Positions 1 through 12,804 of a DNA stretch of 64,000 nucleotides are shown piece after piece. Where the stretch lies: NCBI GenBank assembly GCA_019155205.2, contig JAHNZQ020003150.1, positions 492,777 to 556,776 on the forward strand, given 5' to 3'. Numbering within the stretch: the first letter of the stretch is position 1; every line of letters begins with the position of its first letter. The position numbers were made by a program, and so were the translations under genes. The notes beneath the pieces were generated by a model. That model saw nothing but the letters and a program-made list of their open reading frames with translations, searched no databases and had not been told where the DNA came from. This DNA is from Gracilaria vermiculophylla (taxonomy: Eukaryota; Rhodophyta; Florideophyceae; Gracilariales; Gracilariaceae).

Positions 1-509
1 GGTTTACGGAAGGGCGGCGCACCGGCGGCTTAAGTAGACGCCGCTGTGCCCGAATCGGGAAACGCCAATCTGAGCTAACTGCCAGCTAATCAAGCAGCGC
101 TACCTATGTCGTGGGTGCTGCACAATGTTCCACCTAATCGCGGGTAACTATCTATGTTTTTGGAAGTGGATGATTCTCATCCACTACACCGCGTTATTAA
201 AAGTAGAACGGTAAGCAACTTAATCAGTACTCGTATAGTTCAATGAACCATTGATATTTTCTTGAGATTCGAGTTGTAAATCTCCGTAGGTCAAGATAAA
301 TCACAAGTTAGTGTCACAAGTCTTTGCGAGAATTGCTTCTAGAACCTTTAACACGAGAGAACATTTGAAAAAGTTGCTTCTTACACCGTTCACATGTACA
401 GCCTATCTCGTCTAAGGTCGTTGTTCAAATAAGCTTTGTATATCTGAACTCTTCGTCTGAGGTTCTTTTCGGCTGCAAATCGTTGTCTGAGAACATATAA
501 TCTTCCATC
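1..509. other. Upstream region of membrane-protein pseudogene copy 1
   Basis: No reading frame or RNA gene is recognised here. The stretch is moderately AT-rich and lies directly upstream of the first copy of the membrane-protein family. Short AT-rich motifs occur at about 435-445 and 494-500, but neither is convincing as a promoter. Confidence 0.4.
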
Positions 510-1838
510 ATGACCACTGACCATGGTCATTTTCAAAACCAATATCAATCTATTTTACCCGCGCGCGCCACAAATGCTTCAGCCTCTCAAGAAAAACATA
601 AAGTATTTAGTCCAGGCTTCGTTTCGAGTCTGTCGTCCCGTCGTTGTCAAATAATCCTCGTATTGACTTTATTCTCTGTAGTATTCGGGATCTTTGCAAA
701 AGAAGCCGGTGTTTACGATCATATTTTCAACAGTCGAATATTTCATGGGGTTCTCACGCCGTCTGAAAGCCTAGCTTTCGAATCGCTTCATCACTTTGAT
801 CACCAAAATTACAATGCACATTACCGAATCAACAACTCGATCCTTTAGCATTAAATCAACAAAAACAAGCGCCAAAAGAGATATTGTCACCGATGGGGTA
901 CAAAATATTCCAAAACCATTATCGAATAGATTTGTCCGCAAAGCCGATTCGTGCTCCTTGGTAGAAGACTTTACCTTGGACAAGATGCTTCCGACTAGAC
1001 AGTACAGTGTAAACAGATTATACAGGGCCCGAATAATTGTGCAGAAGGAGGAACATCAAGTCGTCATCAAAGCCGGATGTTTCATTTATGCGAAAGATGG
1101 TAAAATCCCACCGGTCGATACTGAAACGAAAGAGAGAATTAGAATGACTAGGACTCGAAAGGCTCAAAATTGGGCAGAGTTGCTGCTCGGTAGCACCGGC
1201 ACCAGACTGGATGATATTCATTGTTCCCTCAGTGTTGAAGTAGTAGCGCATGCTATCTTGGAATCCACAAAGACGGTAATCGCCTGTCCGGAAACAGGCG
1301 ATGCTCTTTGCGACGCATTGATGCCTGTTAAGCAATGTACCGTTTCTGACATTAGTGGTGCATCAGCGGAGGAAAAGATGTGTCTAGAGTTCATACGATC
1401 AAACCCTGGTGACACATGTTTTGCACAGCTACAGAAGCAATGTCCGAGCGCTGCATTTGAATTAAAGAGAGTGTCCCTCTTCCAGTCTGTAAAACAACCT
1501 GCGCGTCCAACCCGTGTGCGGAACGTGGAGTTTTTGTGGATTTTTACGTTCAGATACACGGGTTCGGAAGCACTCCAGCAGACTGCATATCGGCTTCTTT
1601 GATTCTGGTATACAATTTGGTCTATTCGAATATTCCTGCATGCGAAGAAATGAAAGATACATTCTCAACTGACCATTTTCTGCACATCATTATATACAAT
1701 GGCCAAGTAGGCCGTGTTCCCGAAGAAGTGTACAAACTTTCAGAAACCAACGGGTGTCAATTTGCATTGGTCTATTTCAAGAAATTGCAAAAATCTTTGA
1801 GACAAATGATGAATGAAAGCTGCGAATCAATTCATTAA
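510..1838 (+). pseudogene. Single-pass membrane protein family, copy 1, frameshifted
   Basis: Three overlapping frames together match the full length of the intact gene at 50544-51878. The first (510-848) starts at an ATG and has a cytosol-like N-terminus, then a membrane segment at about residues 47-63 (CQIILVLTLFSVVFGIF). The second (in phase from about 850 to 1470) carries the conserved blocks RARIIV, QVVIKAG, ACPETGDALC and EFIRSNP. The third (to 1838) resumes with KTTCASNP and ends in NESCESIH. The frame changes near 842-848 and again near 1465-1472, so at least two indels break it. An intron is unlikely because the frames meet with essentially no extra sequence. The family is not recognised; a type II membrane protein with a Cys-containing ectodomain is inferred from the layout. 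Confidence 0.75.
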
Positions 1839-4529
1839 GGTAGTCTGAAATCGCGCATGCTTTATTCGTCACATCAGACCAGACTCAAGTAGGTCATTTG
1901 TAATGCCTTCGTACAGTTTCTGACAAGATAAGGTCGCGTAATGCTCTGTATTCACCATCGTTGATGTTTTCTTTAGTTTGTTAAAACGCATACAGCTTTG
2001 TGCAATTATTAAGTGGAACCTGAAGATACAATTAGACAACAAACAAATACATTTCTTTCTTTATATTGAGTAAAGTTTTCCAAATTCCTTTGTTTCGAGA
2101 TAACAGTATTGTACACTGCAGGGTGCACCCATTATGCGTCTCCTGGAATCACAAATATTTCACTTATTTTGTGCATTTACGAAATTACGATTTGAGTTCT
2201 CCTGAAGATCAGAAACCCAGAGAAGCCATTCCGACCATTACAAAATGTCAAAGTTATTTAAAGTGAGCTACTTAACGAAAAAATCCCGCTTTTGCTTGCA
2301 AAAGCTGGAAAAGCTGAAAAGAAAAGAAAGCAGCAATTAGTTCTGGAGGTTGCAGTGTACGCTGTGGAATGGAAGATCTAATGCGAAGAGCAATCTGGCT
2401 GATTGTCGTAAGAAAACAGCAGACTCTACGTCGTCACTTGTACAAAATGCGCAGCGATCGATGGCCTAGATTGTACGAACACTACTCTATCAACAACACG
2501 ACTACAAAATTGTCCAGCTTGTTGACTGTCTGAAACAATCTTTGTGATCCAAAAAATATTTTTGTGTTACCTACGGGATACACAGAAGTGCGTTATTGTT
2601 AGTGTCATTCTTTTCTCGATGTGGTTGAAACAAAGAGCAAAATTGGATGCACAAACTCAATATTGGTATATTACACACACAATGACGCTTTGTGCTTCTG
2701 ATATTGGTGCTCTGCGATTTCAGAAGACGCCCTTTTGAATGCATAAAAACCAGATATAATTTCTTCTTGTCTTGAGTACTTTTGGTGCCCTTGGTGGATA
2801 CCCGTCTTAAAAACAATGCGTCTCCCTCAAAACGCAAGAATTTCGATTTTGTGAAAACCGCTTTGTCAATTATTGTGATTAAAAACACGGAAAGAACCAC
2901 CATATAATATTTGTGTTCACTTTAGGTTATCCGCAGACTGACTATGATGAAACAAGTTTTAGAATGCAACGCTGCTCGAACAAATTTACGTGAATTCGGC
3001 GTCTTTGTGGTCTGCAATTGCTACATTCCTCCTACAAAGGGTCATATTCTCTCGAAAAGCTTTTGAATGAAAGAAGGTTCTTTTTTAATTATTGTTCAGA
3101 TTTTGGGGAGCAGTACACGTCACTCTTGGCGTTTACGTTTAAATGAATGTACAACAATATTATCATTAAGTTCACGAGTAATATTTTGATTTTAAAACCC
3201 GCATTAAATTAAAATAACCTGACATCAATCGAAGAAAAGGGGCATATCAAGCGCATCAAAATGTACAGTTCTCTTTGGTTCTTGCTAAGTGTATATTGTA
3301 CGCATGATATAATGTCTAACGCTTACAGAATCATGAGCTTTTGTTGTTCATTTTTTGTGGAAGGTAGGTACAACAACAAATGTGTGGGACCGCCATCCCT
3401 TGGACACACCGCGCCGCTGCGTTACAAACGCATGGAAGGGGGTTTCAACAAAAATCTCGAGTTTACTTCCTGACTGGGCATCCGTATTCCCGTCTACAAT
3501 GCTGCCTGTAATGCTTTTACAAGTATGTCAAGTTCCTGTCTCACAAGAAGCACTTGTTACGCCGTTTAAAGGCTGCTTTTATTTTTCCTTCCTTTTGCTT
3601 TCAGTTCTGATTGGAGCAAAATGGCGCAGGAGAAGTTGTTCTGTGCATATATGCGAATGAATGCCCCTTCACGATCATGGGATTATTGACAAGTGTTTCA
3701 GACTTGTGGTGCACTCTTCTGAGCCGCTTTCGAGTCTTTTGACTGACTTTTATGACGTTTGATGTGCCCAAGGTATGGCAAAAAGTAAGCTAGTTCAAAG
3801 ATCCTGAAATCATGACGTCAGCAGCGTGAAGTTCGATATTTTTTATACTTTTTTCCAGTTTTTTCTTATGCTGTGAATGAGCTTATTTTTGTGAAAATTT
3901 GTGGTTGTCGAATACGGGAGGCAGCGGCGCAATTGATTTCGTACAGCCACGTAGCGATAGCTCAAGCCCACAAAAAGGCTCACCAAATGTGTCCAAAAGT
4001 TTTGAGAAAGTCGATGAGAAATGTGAAAAACTTTCCACAGTTCTCGTGTGCGGAACGCACGCTAGCTCACACAAACAAGACTCGGTTGGGCTTCGAACTT
4101 CAGAAAGTGCCACCAGGGATGTTGAGAAAACACTTAAGTGGCCAGGCTGTGGCAACAATTTGAAGGGCCAAATTGAGCTCGGGAAAGAGAATAGCGATAT
4201 GTTTTGAAATAAGGCACAGACGGCATAAGGGTTCTTTCGGAACGGGCAAAAATGTGACACGACTTTGATTAATTTGTGTTGCGGATGTCTTGGACTGCTG
4301 TATTACTTTCACTGCTGCACAACGACTGCTTACTATATGCGCTGGGGTTTCTCGTCTCAAATGCTCTTTTTCCAACCCGGTGACCCCAAACACAAAGGAC
4401 TGTTTCCATTTGATGATCATGCGTACAACCCGAGCATAAGAAACGCTGACGCAGCAAAATTACAAATGAGTTTCAATCGAACTGCAGAGCTGGAATGCCT
4501 TCGACAGAGGACAAAGGCTTTGGAGATGG
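1839..4529. other. AT-rich intergenic stretch without recognised genes
   Basis: Nothing was recognised. The longest ATG-started frame is a 110-codon minus-strand ORF at 2571-2903 with a hydrophobic N-terminus (MVVLSVFLITII); its composition and length are compatible with chance. A plus frame at about 3899-4207 is open without an ATG and shows scattered Cys and His pairs, but it matches no family I can name. Confidence 0.4.
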
Positions 4530-5084
4530 AGACGCAACGAGGTAGTCGCACGCGTTGCGCGCCGACGCGGGGACGGGGGCTACCTCCTGCTTTCAATTCC
4601 CGGACGTTGCCAGAATATAGCAAGCTGTTTCAGCGAGCGAACCAGCCGCCGGCGCTGAGCGCAGCGCAAGGGGCACGGACGTCATGTTGGAATGCGGGGT
4701 TGTCGCGCCGACTGCTCGCGGCAAGCGCGCCATCCAGACTCGGCAACGTCGCATGTGCGCGGTGCTGGCAGTTCTGCAAGCGCGGCGGCGCGTGGCGCTA
4801 TTGCGCGCCGCGTATTCGCGCCGTGGCGCGCGTCGCACGCGCCGTTGCACGCAGCGAGTCGCCGCCATGCGCGTGTCGCCAAGAGGCGTCACTGTTGTTG
4901 CCGCGCGCCGCTGATTGGCTGCGCATGCCTTGGTGTTCTGCGCCTCACCTTTGTGTCGCCCGGCGCCTACAAAACGCGCTCCCGTCCGCCGCCTGCGCTG
5001 CCGCCGCCTCTCCTTCGCACACCCTCCCGCCGCATCCGCTCCTGCTCCGTCTGCTTCCGCTACTCTGCTCGCTCTTTCTCTGAT
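4530..5084 (+). promoter_or_regulatory. GC-rich region upstream of the peroxiredoxin-like gene
   Basis: Base composition changes sharply from AT-rich to GC-rich with many CpG steps near 4530, continuing through the peroxiredoxin-like gene. It probably holds the promoter and 5' untranslated region. The frame of the gene is open back to an ATG at 4692, which would add 131 Arg/Ala/Ser-rich residues. This could be a targeting peptide, but GC-rich sequence is stop-poor and the family domain starts after 5085, so untranslated leader is preferred. A TACAAAA at about 4967 is a possible but weak TATA element. Confidence 0.45.
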
Positions 5085-5789
5085 ATGACTGCCGTTGCTC
5101 TTTCCCCGCACTCTGTGTTGCCCCCGCTGGCTCCAGTGCTCAATGCCAAGAAGAATCAATTGAACGAGACGCTTTCGCCCGAGTTTTTGGCCGAGATTGA
5201 GAGGACTTCCGTCGAGTTACAAAAGCTGTTCACGCCCACCCCACTACGGGTCAATGATGTCGCTCCCCTGTTTACCCTGGACGACGCGTTGGGCAACCCG
5301 GTCTCGCTCTCAGACCTGCTCGACTCGCACCAGGCTGTCGTCGTCACCTGGTATCGAGGCGTCTGGTGCCCGTACTGCAACGCAACTCTGGACTCGCTCA
5401 TCCTCGCAAACGACCACATCGAAGCGCTAGGCGCCAAACTGGTCACAATCTCCGCGCAGACCCCCGATGAAAGTCGCGAGATGATCGAGGAAATGGGGCT
5501 GCCGTTTCACACGCTGAGCGACGATGGGCTCACCGTCGCCGAAAAATACGGCATCGCGTACTCGGTCACCGATGGAATCAAGTCGTTGTACAACGACTTT
5601 GGAGTGGATTTGGACGCTATCAACGGCAACGAGCGCAAACGGAAGCCCAGACTGCCCGTCCCGGCCACGTTTGTTCTGGACAAGACCGGCACTGTGCGCT
5701 TTGCGTACGCCGACATCGACTATACCACTCGGGCCGAGCCGCAACAAATTGTGGAAGTAATTCAAAACATCGTCGAATCGTACGAATGA
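5085..5789 (+). CDS. Peroxiredoxin-like AhpC/TSA family protein
   Basis: The product is a 234-residue thioredoxin-fold protein of the peroxiredoxin-like AhpC/TSA group, expected to reduce peroxides with thiol reductants. An N-terminal helix region (about residues 20-50) precedes the AhpC/TSA domain (about 55-230). The active-site segment WYRGVWCPYC puts Cys95 and Cys98 in a CxxC arrangement, as in bacterial and cyanobacterial members that carry RGGWCPYC. The later blocks PVPATFVLDKTGTVRFAY and DYTTRAEP are also typical of the group. The start at 5085 gives the usual family length; an in-frame ATG at 4692 would add 131 low-complexity residues and could encode a transit peptide. There is no intron. 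The gene is GC-rich compared with its flanks. Subcellular site is unknown. Confidence 0.85.
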   Translation: MTAVALSPHSVLPPLAPVLNAKKNQLNETLSPEFLAEIERTSVELQKLFTPTPLRVNDVAPLFTLDDALGNPVSLSDLLDSHQAVVVTWYRGVWCPYCNATLDSLILANDHIEALGAKLVTISAQTPDESREMIEEMGLPFHTLSDDGLTVAEKYGIAYSVTDGIKSLYNDFGVDLDAINGNERKRKPRLPVPATFVLDKTGTVRFAYADIDYTTRAEPQQIVEVIQNIVESYE

Positions 5790-5931
5790 TCATAGTAACT
5801 GCGCTTTAGAACCGTAGAAACGCCTTGTATGTAATTATTCGAACTGTGCTCTTGCCCCACCTTTTTAACGAAAATACAACCAGTCGTCACAAAGCTGGTC
5901 ATCGGTTTTTATAATTAGCCTGAGCACCAGT

Positions 5932-5962
5932 GCCCCCCTCCCCCCCCTCCCCCCCCTTCCCC
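5932..5962 (-). repeat. C-tract with strong G-quadruplex potential on the minus strand
   Basis: The plus strand reads C6-T-C8-T-C8-TT-C4, so the minus strand has four G-runs separated by one or two adenines. This is an ideal G-quadruplex arrangement, with an i-motif on the opposite strand. It lies about 143 bp after the stop codon of the peroxiredoxin-like gene and could affect 3' end formation or replication, which is inference. Confidence 0.75.
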
Positions 5963-8900
5963 ACGCCTCCCTCGAACGTTGCACCTCCCTCCCCGAGCGC
6001 GCTGTTTCGCCCCTTATCCTGCGGAGAAAAGCAACGCATTAGCAACAACAGCCAAGCAGCGCAGCATCACAAATATGGCGTACAGCTCATTAGTCCTCGT
6101 ATGCTGCATGGATGTCAATCCTACTCCTTTGCCAATCTCTTGCATCGATATCTCCACAGAGGATACGAACTTATCCTCCATCGGTACTTCTACGGCGCCT
6201 GACTGCCCTCGGACACACATTCATCAGACCAGAGAAGATGACTGAGTGTGAGCAGAAGCGCGGCAGCATCGCACCGTGATTGTACAACATGGCAGTGCAT
6301 TGTTACTACGCCTTTGCCAGAGAACGAGCTAAGGGTGCTCTTTAATAATCACGATATTTTTCTTTTCTCCTTTGCACGGTTTATACCATAGCACGAGCTA
6401 TCAAACCACGAATCCGTGTACACAGAAATCGCATGTAATCTCGACCACAGGCCTTAGTGTTCCCTTTTTTTCTACCTTCTTGATGAACAATCATGTCAAC
6501 TCTGCGTAGAACACGACAACCAGCTGCAGATATAATCTGTTTTCGAAAATTAGAATTAACAAATCCGGAATTCGTGACGTAATGGTGCCGCGCACAGTTC
6601 AAAAAATATTTGACCAAGTCTCTTCAATATTGGACAATAAAGAGCCGACAGCGATGGACAGCTTTAGAACTACTGAACAATTTTGGAGCTTTAAATATTC
6701 AAATGGCCATTGCCGGAAACAAAAACTAAACCATGCTTTGTCCAGTTATATGTTAGTAGACGAGGTCGCATGGTGCAACTGTCTGGACAACTGCTTGTGA
6801 GAAAAGCCGCATTTCCAAAGATTGACTTTGGTTGCACCCTAAACAAAAAGGACGGTTTAAGAGTTTTACATACTCCCGAATTGAGTCTTCCTCACTTGGA
6901 GTTATCAAACCCGTAATATAAAGCTGTATAACGAGTCTCAATGCGAAGAAAACGGCTTTAAAATCTAGAGTTGGAATGATCTGCATCTCTTCATGTTTCA
7001 TGAGAGGCACTGCGGTTCGCATTAAGACAACAGCTTTGCCCCATTTTCTTCAGATATTTTACTGTTCATTTTTCGATTTTCATGCATTCCTTAACTAATT
7101 TCAAGCTAGCAGCCTTTAAGGCGTAGATATTATTATCAGTATTACTCTGCGAAAAGTGCTGTACCTCTTTTTTTTCATTTTGTGGCACCAGAAACTAACA
7201 GCCATCAGGACAGTGTTATCAAATCGTGATCGAATGGATAGTTATTTCTATAAAAACTTAAAACTTCTGTCTGCTGGAATACGCACATCCCTCCGCATCG
7301 TGGTCGATACTTTTAGGTATGGGCAGATTTCTACGGAGAAATAAAATTACTGGGGGTCTTATTAAGGCCCGAAAGGAGATAACGAGACAGAGGATCGTTT
7401 TGATTATTGCCAAACTTACGATGGTAGACATAAAAGAAATTAATTCTGTATAAAAAAAGACTCAAACATAAATGCATTTAAATGGCAATAATTTATCAAA
7501 CGAAAACTCATCTAGAATGAACCCTGGCAAGCTCCTTTGCTTCTACATATTAATCGTTTGGAGCTTTTAGACCATTACATCAACTATTAGTCCCCTGAAG
7601 AACCCTAATCAGTTGCTTTTAGAGATGTGTCATCCGATCGTGAATGGCAAAGATATATATCTCAACATATTAACTTTGTTACTCAAATACTTCTTCGCAT
7701 TCTCATACATTTTGCATGCCTCTTTTTCAGTTGACTCACTCTACATGACTAAAACTTTCTCGCAGAACCCTGTCATACAAACCACGGCATACGCCCATTT
7801 CGAAAATAATGCAGATTCACAAACATTATCCAAAATTTTGAACTTAACATGTTAACCATATTGAGATCATAGACTCAGGAAACGAATCTTCGAACTATAT
7901 ACAAACGGCTTTTCTTACTCCCGAACAAACAATAAAAAAAGACAACAGAATTCTGTTTCAATTCTGCTTTGCATAAAACAATCGTTGTCAACCATTTCTG
8001 GTTCTTATTTTCGGTTTTATTAAAAGTGTTGCATAGAACGTTACGGGGTCTTGCATAGGTTAAAAATATTTTTCTCTCTCGATGAAGTCAGAATTACCTG
8101 ATAAAAACATGCTTTTCTCATAAGATATAAACATTATACTATTTTTCATGTAATACTCACGTACTTCATTTATTTTCGGTAGTTTGCTACAGAAAAACAA
8201 ATTGCATATAATTAATGAATAAAAAATTCAGTTCATAATCAGTGAGAATGGACTCACATGCAACTACTACACTATTTAGTATTTCAACTACTTTAGTTAG
8301 GTTTCCAAACACGCTGTGAGTCATATTGGGCTGCATAAAAATAAGATTTCATGTATATTCCGATATTGTTTTTAAACAGCCTCAAGAAAGTCAAAATGGA
8401 GGTTTTATATAACTACAACCTCAAACATTTCATCAATTTGAAAAATAGCTGTGTTCTGTATCTTTGGAATCCCGGTTATATGAAATTTATAATATATGTG
8501 AATATTAGAATATCCACAACAATTGAGGTGCGTTCTACGGCTTTTTTTACCTGTAACTGCCCATAGCGGAAAGCGAAAATTGATTTTTCTCTTGATTTTT
8601 ATCAATGTTCTGCCACTTAAATGGGCTTGTCTCAAGAGCGTTTCCTTCCGATTCCCAAAACTGTCGATTATTTATTAAAAAACGTGATGAATAAAACTCC
8701 GCAGATTTTTCTGGAGACAAATATCATGTTATGCCAATGCCTGATATCCACAAATGAAAAACAATACTAAGGTATGCAAGGAATCGATCGACAAGCAGTA
8801 TGTTTCGGTTTGTAACGATATTTCATCAATCGTGTATTTCATTTGTTTTGAAGTTAGACTTTTTACTACACGTCTGCACATCTCTAATAATACACTCGAA

Positions 8901-9130
8901 ACTTTTTCCCATTTTCCGCCATTTCTTTTAAAACGAATATTTTGGTTGCTGTAAGTGTTTTGCAAGTAGCCTTTCATATACAAATTACGTGTAGTCCAAT
9001 GTCCTCGCAGCAACATCACGATGAAGAAATTCGGAATTTTTTCTGGCGATATGGCCACTCTATCGGAAGTTGGTTGTACAAACGTTCTGTAAAGCACCCA
9101 GGTTCTTGTATAGAATATGTTCTCTGAACG
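5963..9130. other. AT-rich intergenic stretch without recognised genes
   Basis: No protein family, RNA gene or LTR structure was recognised. Short frames occur on both strands; the longest, minus-strand 8729-9097, lacks an ATG at its head and is of a length expected by chance in AT-rich DNA. Confidence 0.4.
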
Positions 9131-10738
9131 AGGTATTGTCGTAGTGCTTGGCTCAGCTCCTCAGTAGTAGAGCCAGGGGGCTATGCGCTTGAGTACGCTT
9201 GCACTGCTACGTACTTTTCGTGCCTCCGGTCACGTACAAAGACATGCAACTCATCGTAGTCTAAGTCTAATTTTCCGCCCTCAGAGCTCTAAACCGGCTG
9301 TCAGTAGATCAGCTACAAAGCAACTCACCGTAATCTGAGTCTGATTATCAGCTCACGGCATTCTAAAGCTTTGTTAATCAGATTACATTGCTCTTCAAGC
9401 CAATACATTTTGTACTCATCCCTCTAGGAATAGGTGATAGCCCGTACATTTGCTTGAGGAATGAAAAAAACTATTTCCAAAGTCTACCGATATCATTCCG
9501 TCAAATAATAACAATTCTAAGCTTTTCCTTATTCGATTGTCGTATTTCGTAAAAAAATCGGGGCAGTTGATCTCGCAAGGACTCTAAATCATTCTGGCTA
9601 TACAGCGAGTTTCAAACTCATACCTAATCAAAGATACACCTCCACGAATAGACGTATCTGTTGCTTTCCCTCATACAGATAAAGGGGTATATACATCTTT
9701 CGAGTCCAAAACGATTCACAGATCTATATGAATACTCAGGAGAGCCTTGAATGCCTTCGACAACATCTTTTGATCGTCAACCTCTTCGCCAGCCTCCAGC
9801 TTTTCGGCGAATCCCACCAACCTAACTGATAGACGCGCCTCATGTGAATTTCACTCAGTCACATGGATAACTGACGCTTCCAAACGGTAGCCTTATGATG
9901 AATCCCAGTAGTCAATGATCTGAGAAACGGCTCACGTATGAAAAAACTATAAATGGTACATTGTACGACTTTCCTGCGATAGCACGCATGAATCTCAGCG
10001 AAGTCTTTTTCTATTGAAGACTTCTCTCCAGGTTTAACTTCCTGGTAATGTCTTTGAATATTAGATTGAGGCCCTTCTGCTGCAATTTGCATGCCGCACG
10101 GGCACAGAAACGGGAAGATGCTACTCAGTACCATCCGATACAACTGGTGAGAGAACCGAAGGCTGCGCTTTCGTTACAATGAAGGGCACTACCACGTTTT
10201 CAAAGTGCCTCTTGTGCAGTAAAACGCTTCGGGAGACTTCAATAAACGCAATCTTGTTTTATCTTGATCACTCGGCTTGACTGTTGTCTTTTCTCATGTA
10301 CAGCGCTCGAACTTGGATTATGTAGGTCTCTTTATCATTCCTACTTTATAGCCTATCTCTATATATTTTCTGTAGTAAGCTATAAAAAGGGCATATTGTG
10401 TTTTCATTAGAGAGTTCTAGAACCTTCCTGATTTTTCTTTTGCTTATCTTTCTTCAAGAGGCTTCTATTTGCTTGTACAACAACTCCTCTCAATTACAAA
10501 GTTCTTGAAGTCTAAGACGTTTTGCAAGCAGTGCGTGATTTGTCCTGGTCATTAAATTTGTAAACAAATCGACGATCATCTCTTCTGCAAGGCCGTTTTT
10601 CAAGAAAACGTCACAGTCGAAAACTCTCAGAAAGGAACAAAGGAAAAAGCATAGAAAGCCATACTCAATGGTACTTTACGACTCGGAGCTAATATATACA
10701 CGTCTAATTAGATCGTTACTAATTGCAGGTATGATGTT
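9131..10738. other. Probable decayed repeat DNA left of a gypsy pol relic
   Basis: No intact gene. The minus strand between about 9700 and 10143 has a broken frame with charged helical residues that faintly resembles retroelement gag, but it matches no family securely. On plus, CTATAAAAAGGGC at about 10380 looks like an LTR-type TATA box, and could belong to the 5' LTR of the following gypsy relic. LTR ends could not be defined. Confidence 0.25.
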
Positions 10739-12804
10739 CTGTTGGGAATGCCGTGGCATGTGGCCCATAATTCAACAATCGATCATGTACATAGCATTGT
10801 GAATTATGGACCCCATTTTATTCCATCTATTCAAAGGAATAATGAAAGGATTCAAATAGCGAATGTAGGTGTGCAAAACTTCCAAAGAATAATGAAAAAG
10901 AACAAGATGAAATTTGAATTGTTTTAATTTAAGATCCGAGAGGTTAATCAATCGGAGGGAGATAAGCCGACTAAAAAGAATGCCACATTGGAGTGACGGC
11001 TTGCAAAATTTGAGTCTATTTTCAAAACAAAGTTACCGCCTGGATTGCTACAAAATAGATCCGTTGATCATGAGATGCAGGTTGAAGAAGACTCGAAGCC
11101 TCCACACCGTCCGTTATTCCAGCTGTCTCCTATCAAGTTCGAAGCAGCAAAAGAATATGTAGAGAAGTTGCCATACTTAAAGAAGATAAGAATGGGCAAA
11201 TCCCCGTGTACAGCTTTGTTATTTTTCGTGAAATAGAAAGGAAAAATGGAAGGAGTTGTAGACTATCGAGCACTTACTCGACTCACTGAGAAAAATAACG
11301 CTCCCATCCCGAGATCCGATGAGATGCTTTATAGGCTTGGGGGAGCAAAATGTTTTCTCCAAGTGAGATCTAAAAACGGGATTCCATCAAATACGGGTGA
11401 GGCCAGAAGATATCGAGAAAACTGCGTTCAATACAAAGTATGGGCAGTTTGAGTATTTTTTTTATGCCCATAAGGCTTGATATTGCTCGTGCAACTTTTC
11501 CAACGTTGATGAATCGGCTTTCTTATGATTGTATTAATGACGTTCTGGTGGTCGAAATGGATGATCTCCTGATTTTCATCAAAGATGAAACAAGTCACCT
11601 AAAGCACTTGGAAACTGTATTGCGTCATTCAAAAGAAAACAATTTATTAGTGTCCCCAGAGGAGTGCGAGTTCATGAAAATAGAGATCGACGTCTTCAAA
11701 GTCCTGGTCTATAACCATGGACTGAAAGTGAACACATCAAAGGTCGAAGTACTGAAGAACTGAGCAAAGCCGAAATCCTTGTTTGAAGTTCGAGGCTTCC
11801 TGGGACTATTCCAATTCATTCGACATTTTATACCAAAGGTTTCAGAAGTTGCTGCTTCAATGACGAATCTGACGAAGAAATATGAAGGTATCGAGAAAGG
11901 GAATGAAAAATGTGATGAAGCCATTCAGAAGTTAAAAGAAGCAATTACAAATGCGCCATTTTCAGTATCGGGGGATTGGAGCAAGCCATTCAAATGTCAC
12001 ATTGATGTTTCACAGATCGCTGTTGGTGGAACTATGACACAACTAAATAAGAATGGAAGAGACCGCGTTATTGCCTTCTATTCAAAGACGTTATCCCTAA
12101 CAGAATCCCTGTACACAGCTACAGATAGAGAGCTTCTTGGGCTGCTCTCATTCCTTACTAGGTGCAGATGTTATCTGTAAGCGTCGGAGTTCGAAGTCTA
12201 TACAGACAACCAAGAGCAAAGGAGTTTCTTTACGAAACCAAAACAAATCAGAAAAGAATCAAGATGGCTTGAAACTCTTGAAAGCTTCGGAGTATTCCCT
12301 ATAACTCCTAAACCTGGTAAGATACACGTCTTAGGGGATGTTCTATCTAGAGCTACTCATGAAATGTAAAATGGACGGCCGTTTATTATGCAATTGCGTT
12401 GAAGTGCCATATATAATTTCGTGAAGACATGATAACTCGATCCGATGAAGATCAATTCTTTGTTTCTATCGTAAAAGCCATGAAAGATGAATAGCCAGAC
12501 CATCAGATTCGAAGACAAAAACTGGAAAAGATACTCCCAATGTTTAAAAAAGATGGTGAAAGACTCTTCTACATTGGAAAGCTTTACATACCGAGAACGT
12601 TTGTGTCCGTTGTGTCGAAACTAGCGCATGATTTTAAAATGAGCGGTCATTTTAAGTTTACAAAGACACTGTCGAGACATGGCAACTTCCATTGGAGGCA
12701 CACGAGTCAAGATGTTTGGAAGTATATCGAAGGATGCATGTGGTGTCAGCAGTTTAACGACTCAAAACAGAGGAATTTAACCCAGCCAGAATCTCTAGAG
12801 TTAC
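10739..12804 (+). mobile_element. Decayed Ty3/gypsy pol relic (protease end to integrase zinc finger)
   Basis: Reading in pieces on plus, the stretch begins with LLGMPWHVAHN, the segment that follows the aspartic protease in many gypsy elements. It continues through the reverse transcriptase (KPPHRPLFQLSP, VVDYRAL, KNNAPIPRSDEM, EMDDLLIF in place of YMDD). RNase H follows at 11779-12180 and beyond (KCHIDVSQIAVGG, RVIAFYSKTL, DRELLGLLSFL). The integrase HHCC region is at 12540-12804 (GHFKFTKTL, CMWCQQF). Many stops and frame changes break it. It ends abruptly at 12804, where the LTR of the next element begins, before the integrase catalytic core. The catalytic YxDD tyrosine is replaced by Glu. 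No LTR or gag is recognised for it. Confidence 0.75.

Noticed and set aside
3873..4207. Cys/His-containing frames resembling a BED-type zinc finger
   Set aside because: The spacing does not fit the BED pattern and no ATG opens the relevant frame.
4265..5083. 272-codon plus frame before the peroxiredoxin-like gene
   Set aside because: It spans the change from AT-rich to GC-rich DNA, has low-complexity Ala/Arg/Leu content and overlaps the probable promoter; stop-poor GC-rich sequence explains it.
6381..6617. Basic minus-strand frame that looked histone- or ribosomal-protein-like
   Set aside because: No alignment to any such protein could be made, and it starts only at TTG.
8729..9097. 122-codon minus frame in AT-rich DNA
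   Set aside because: No ATG at the head, no motif, and a length expected by chance over this much sequence.
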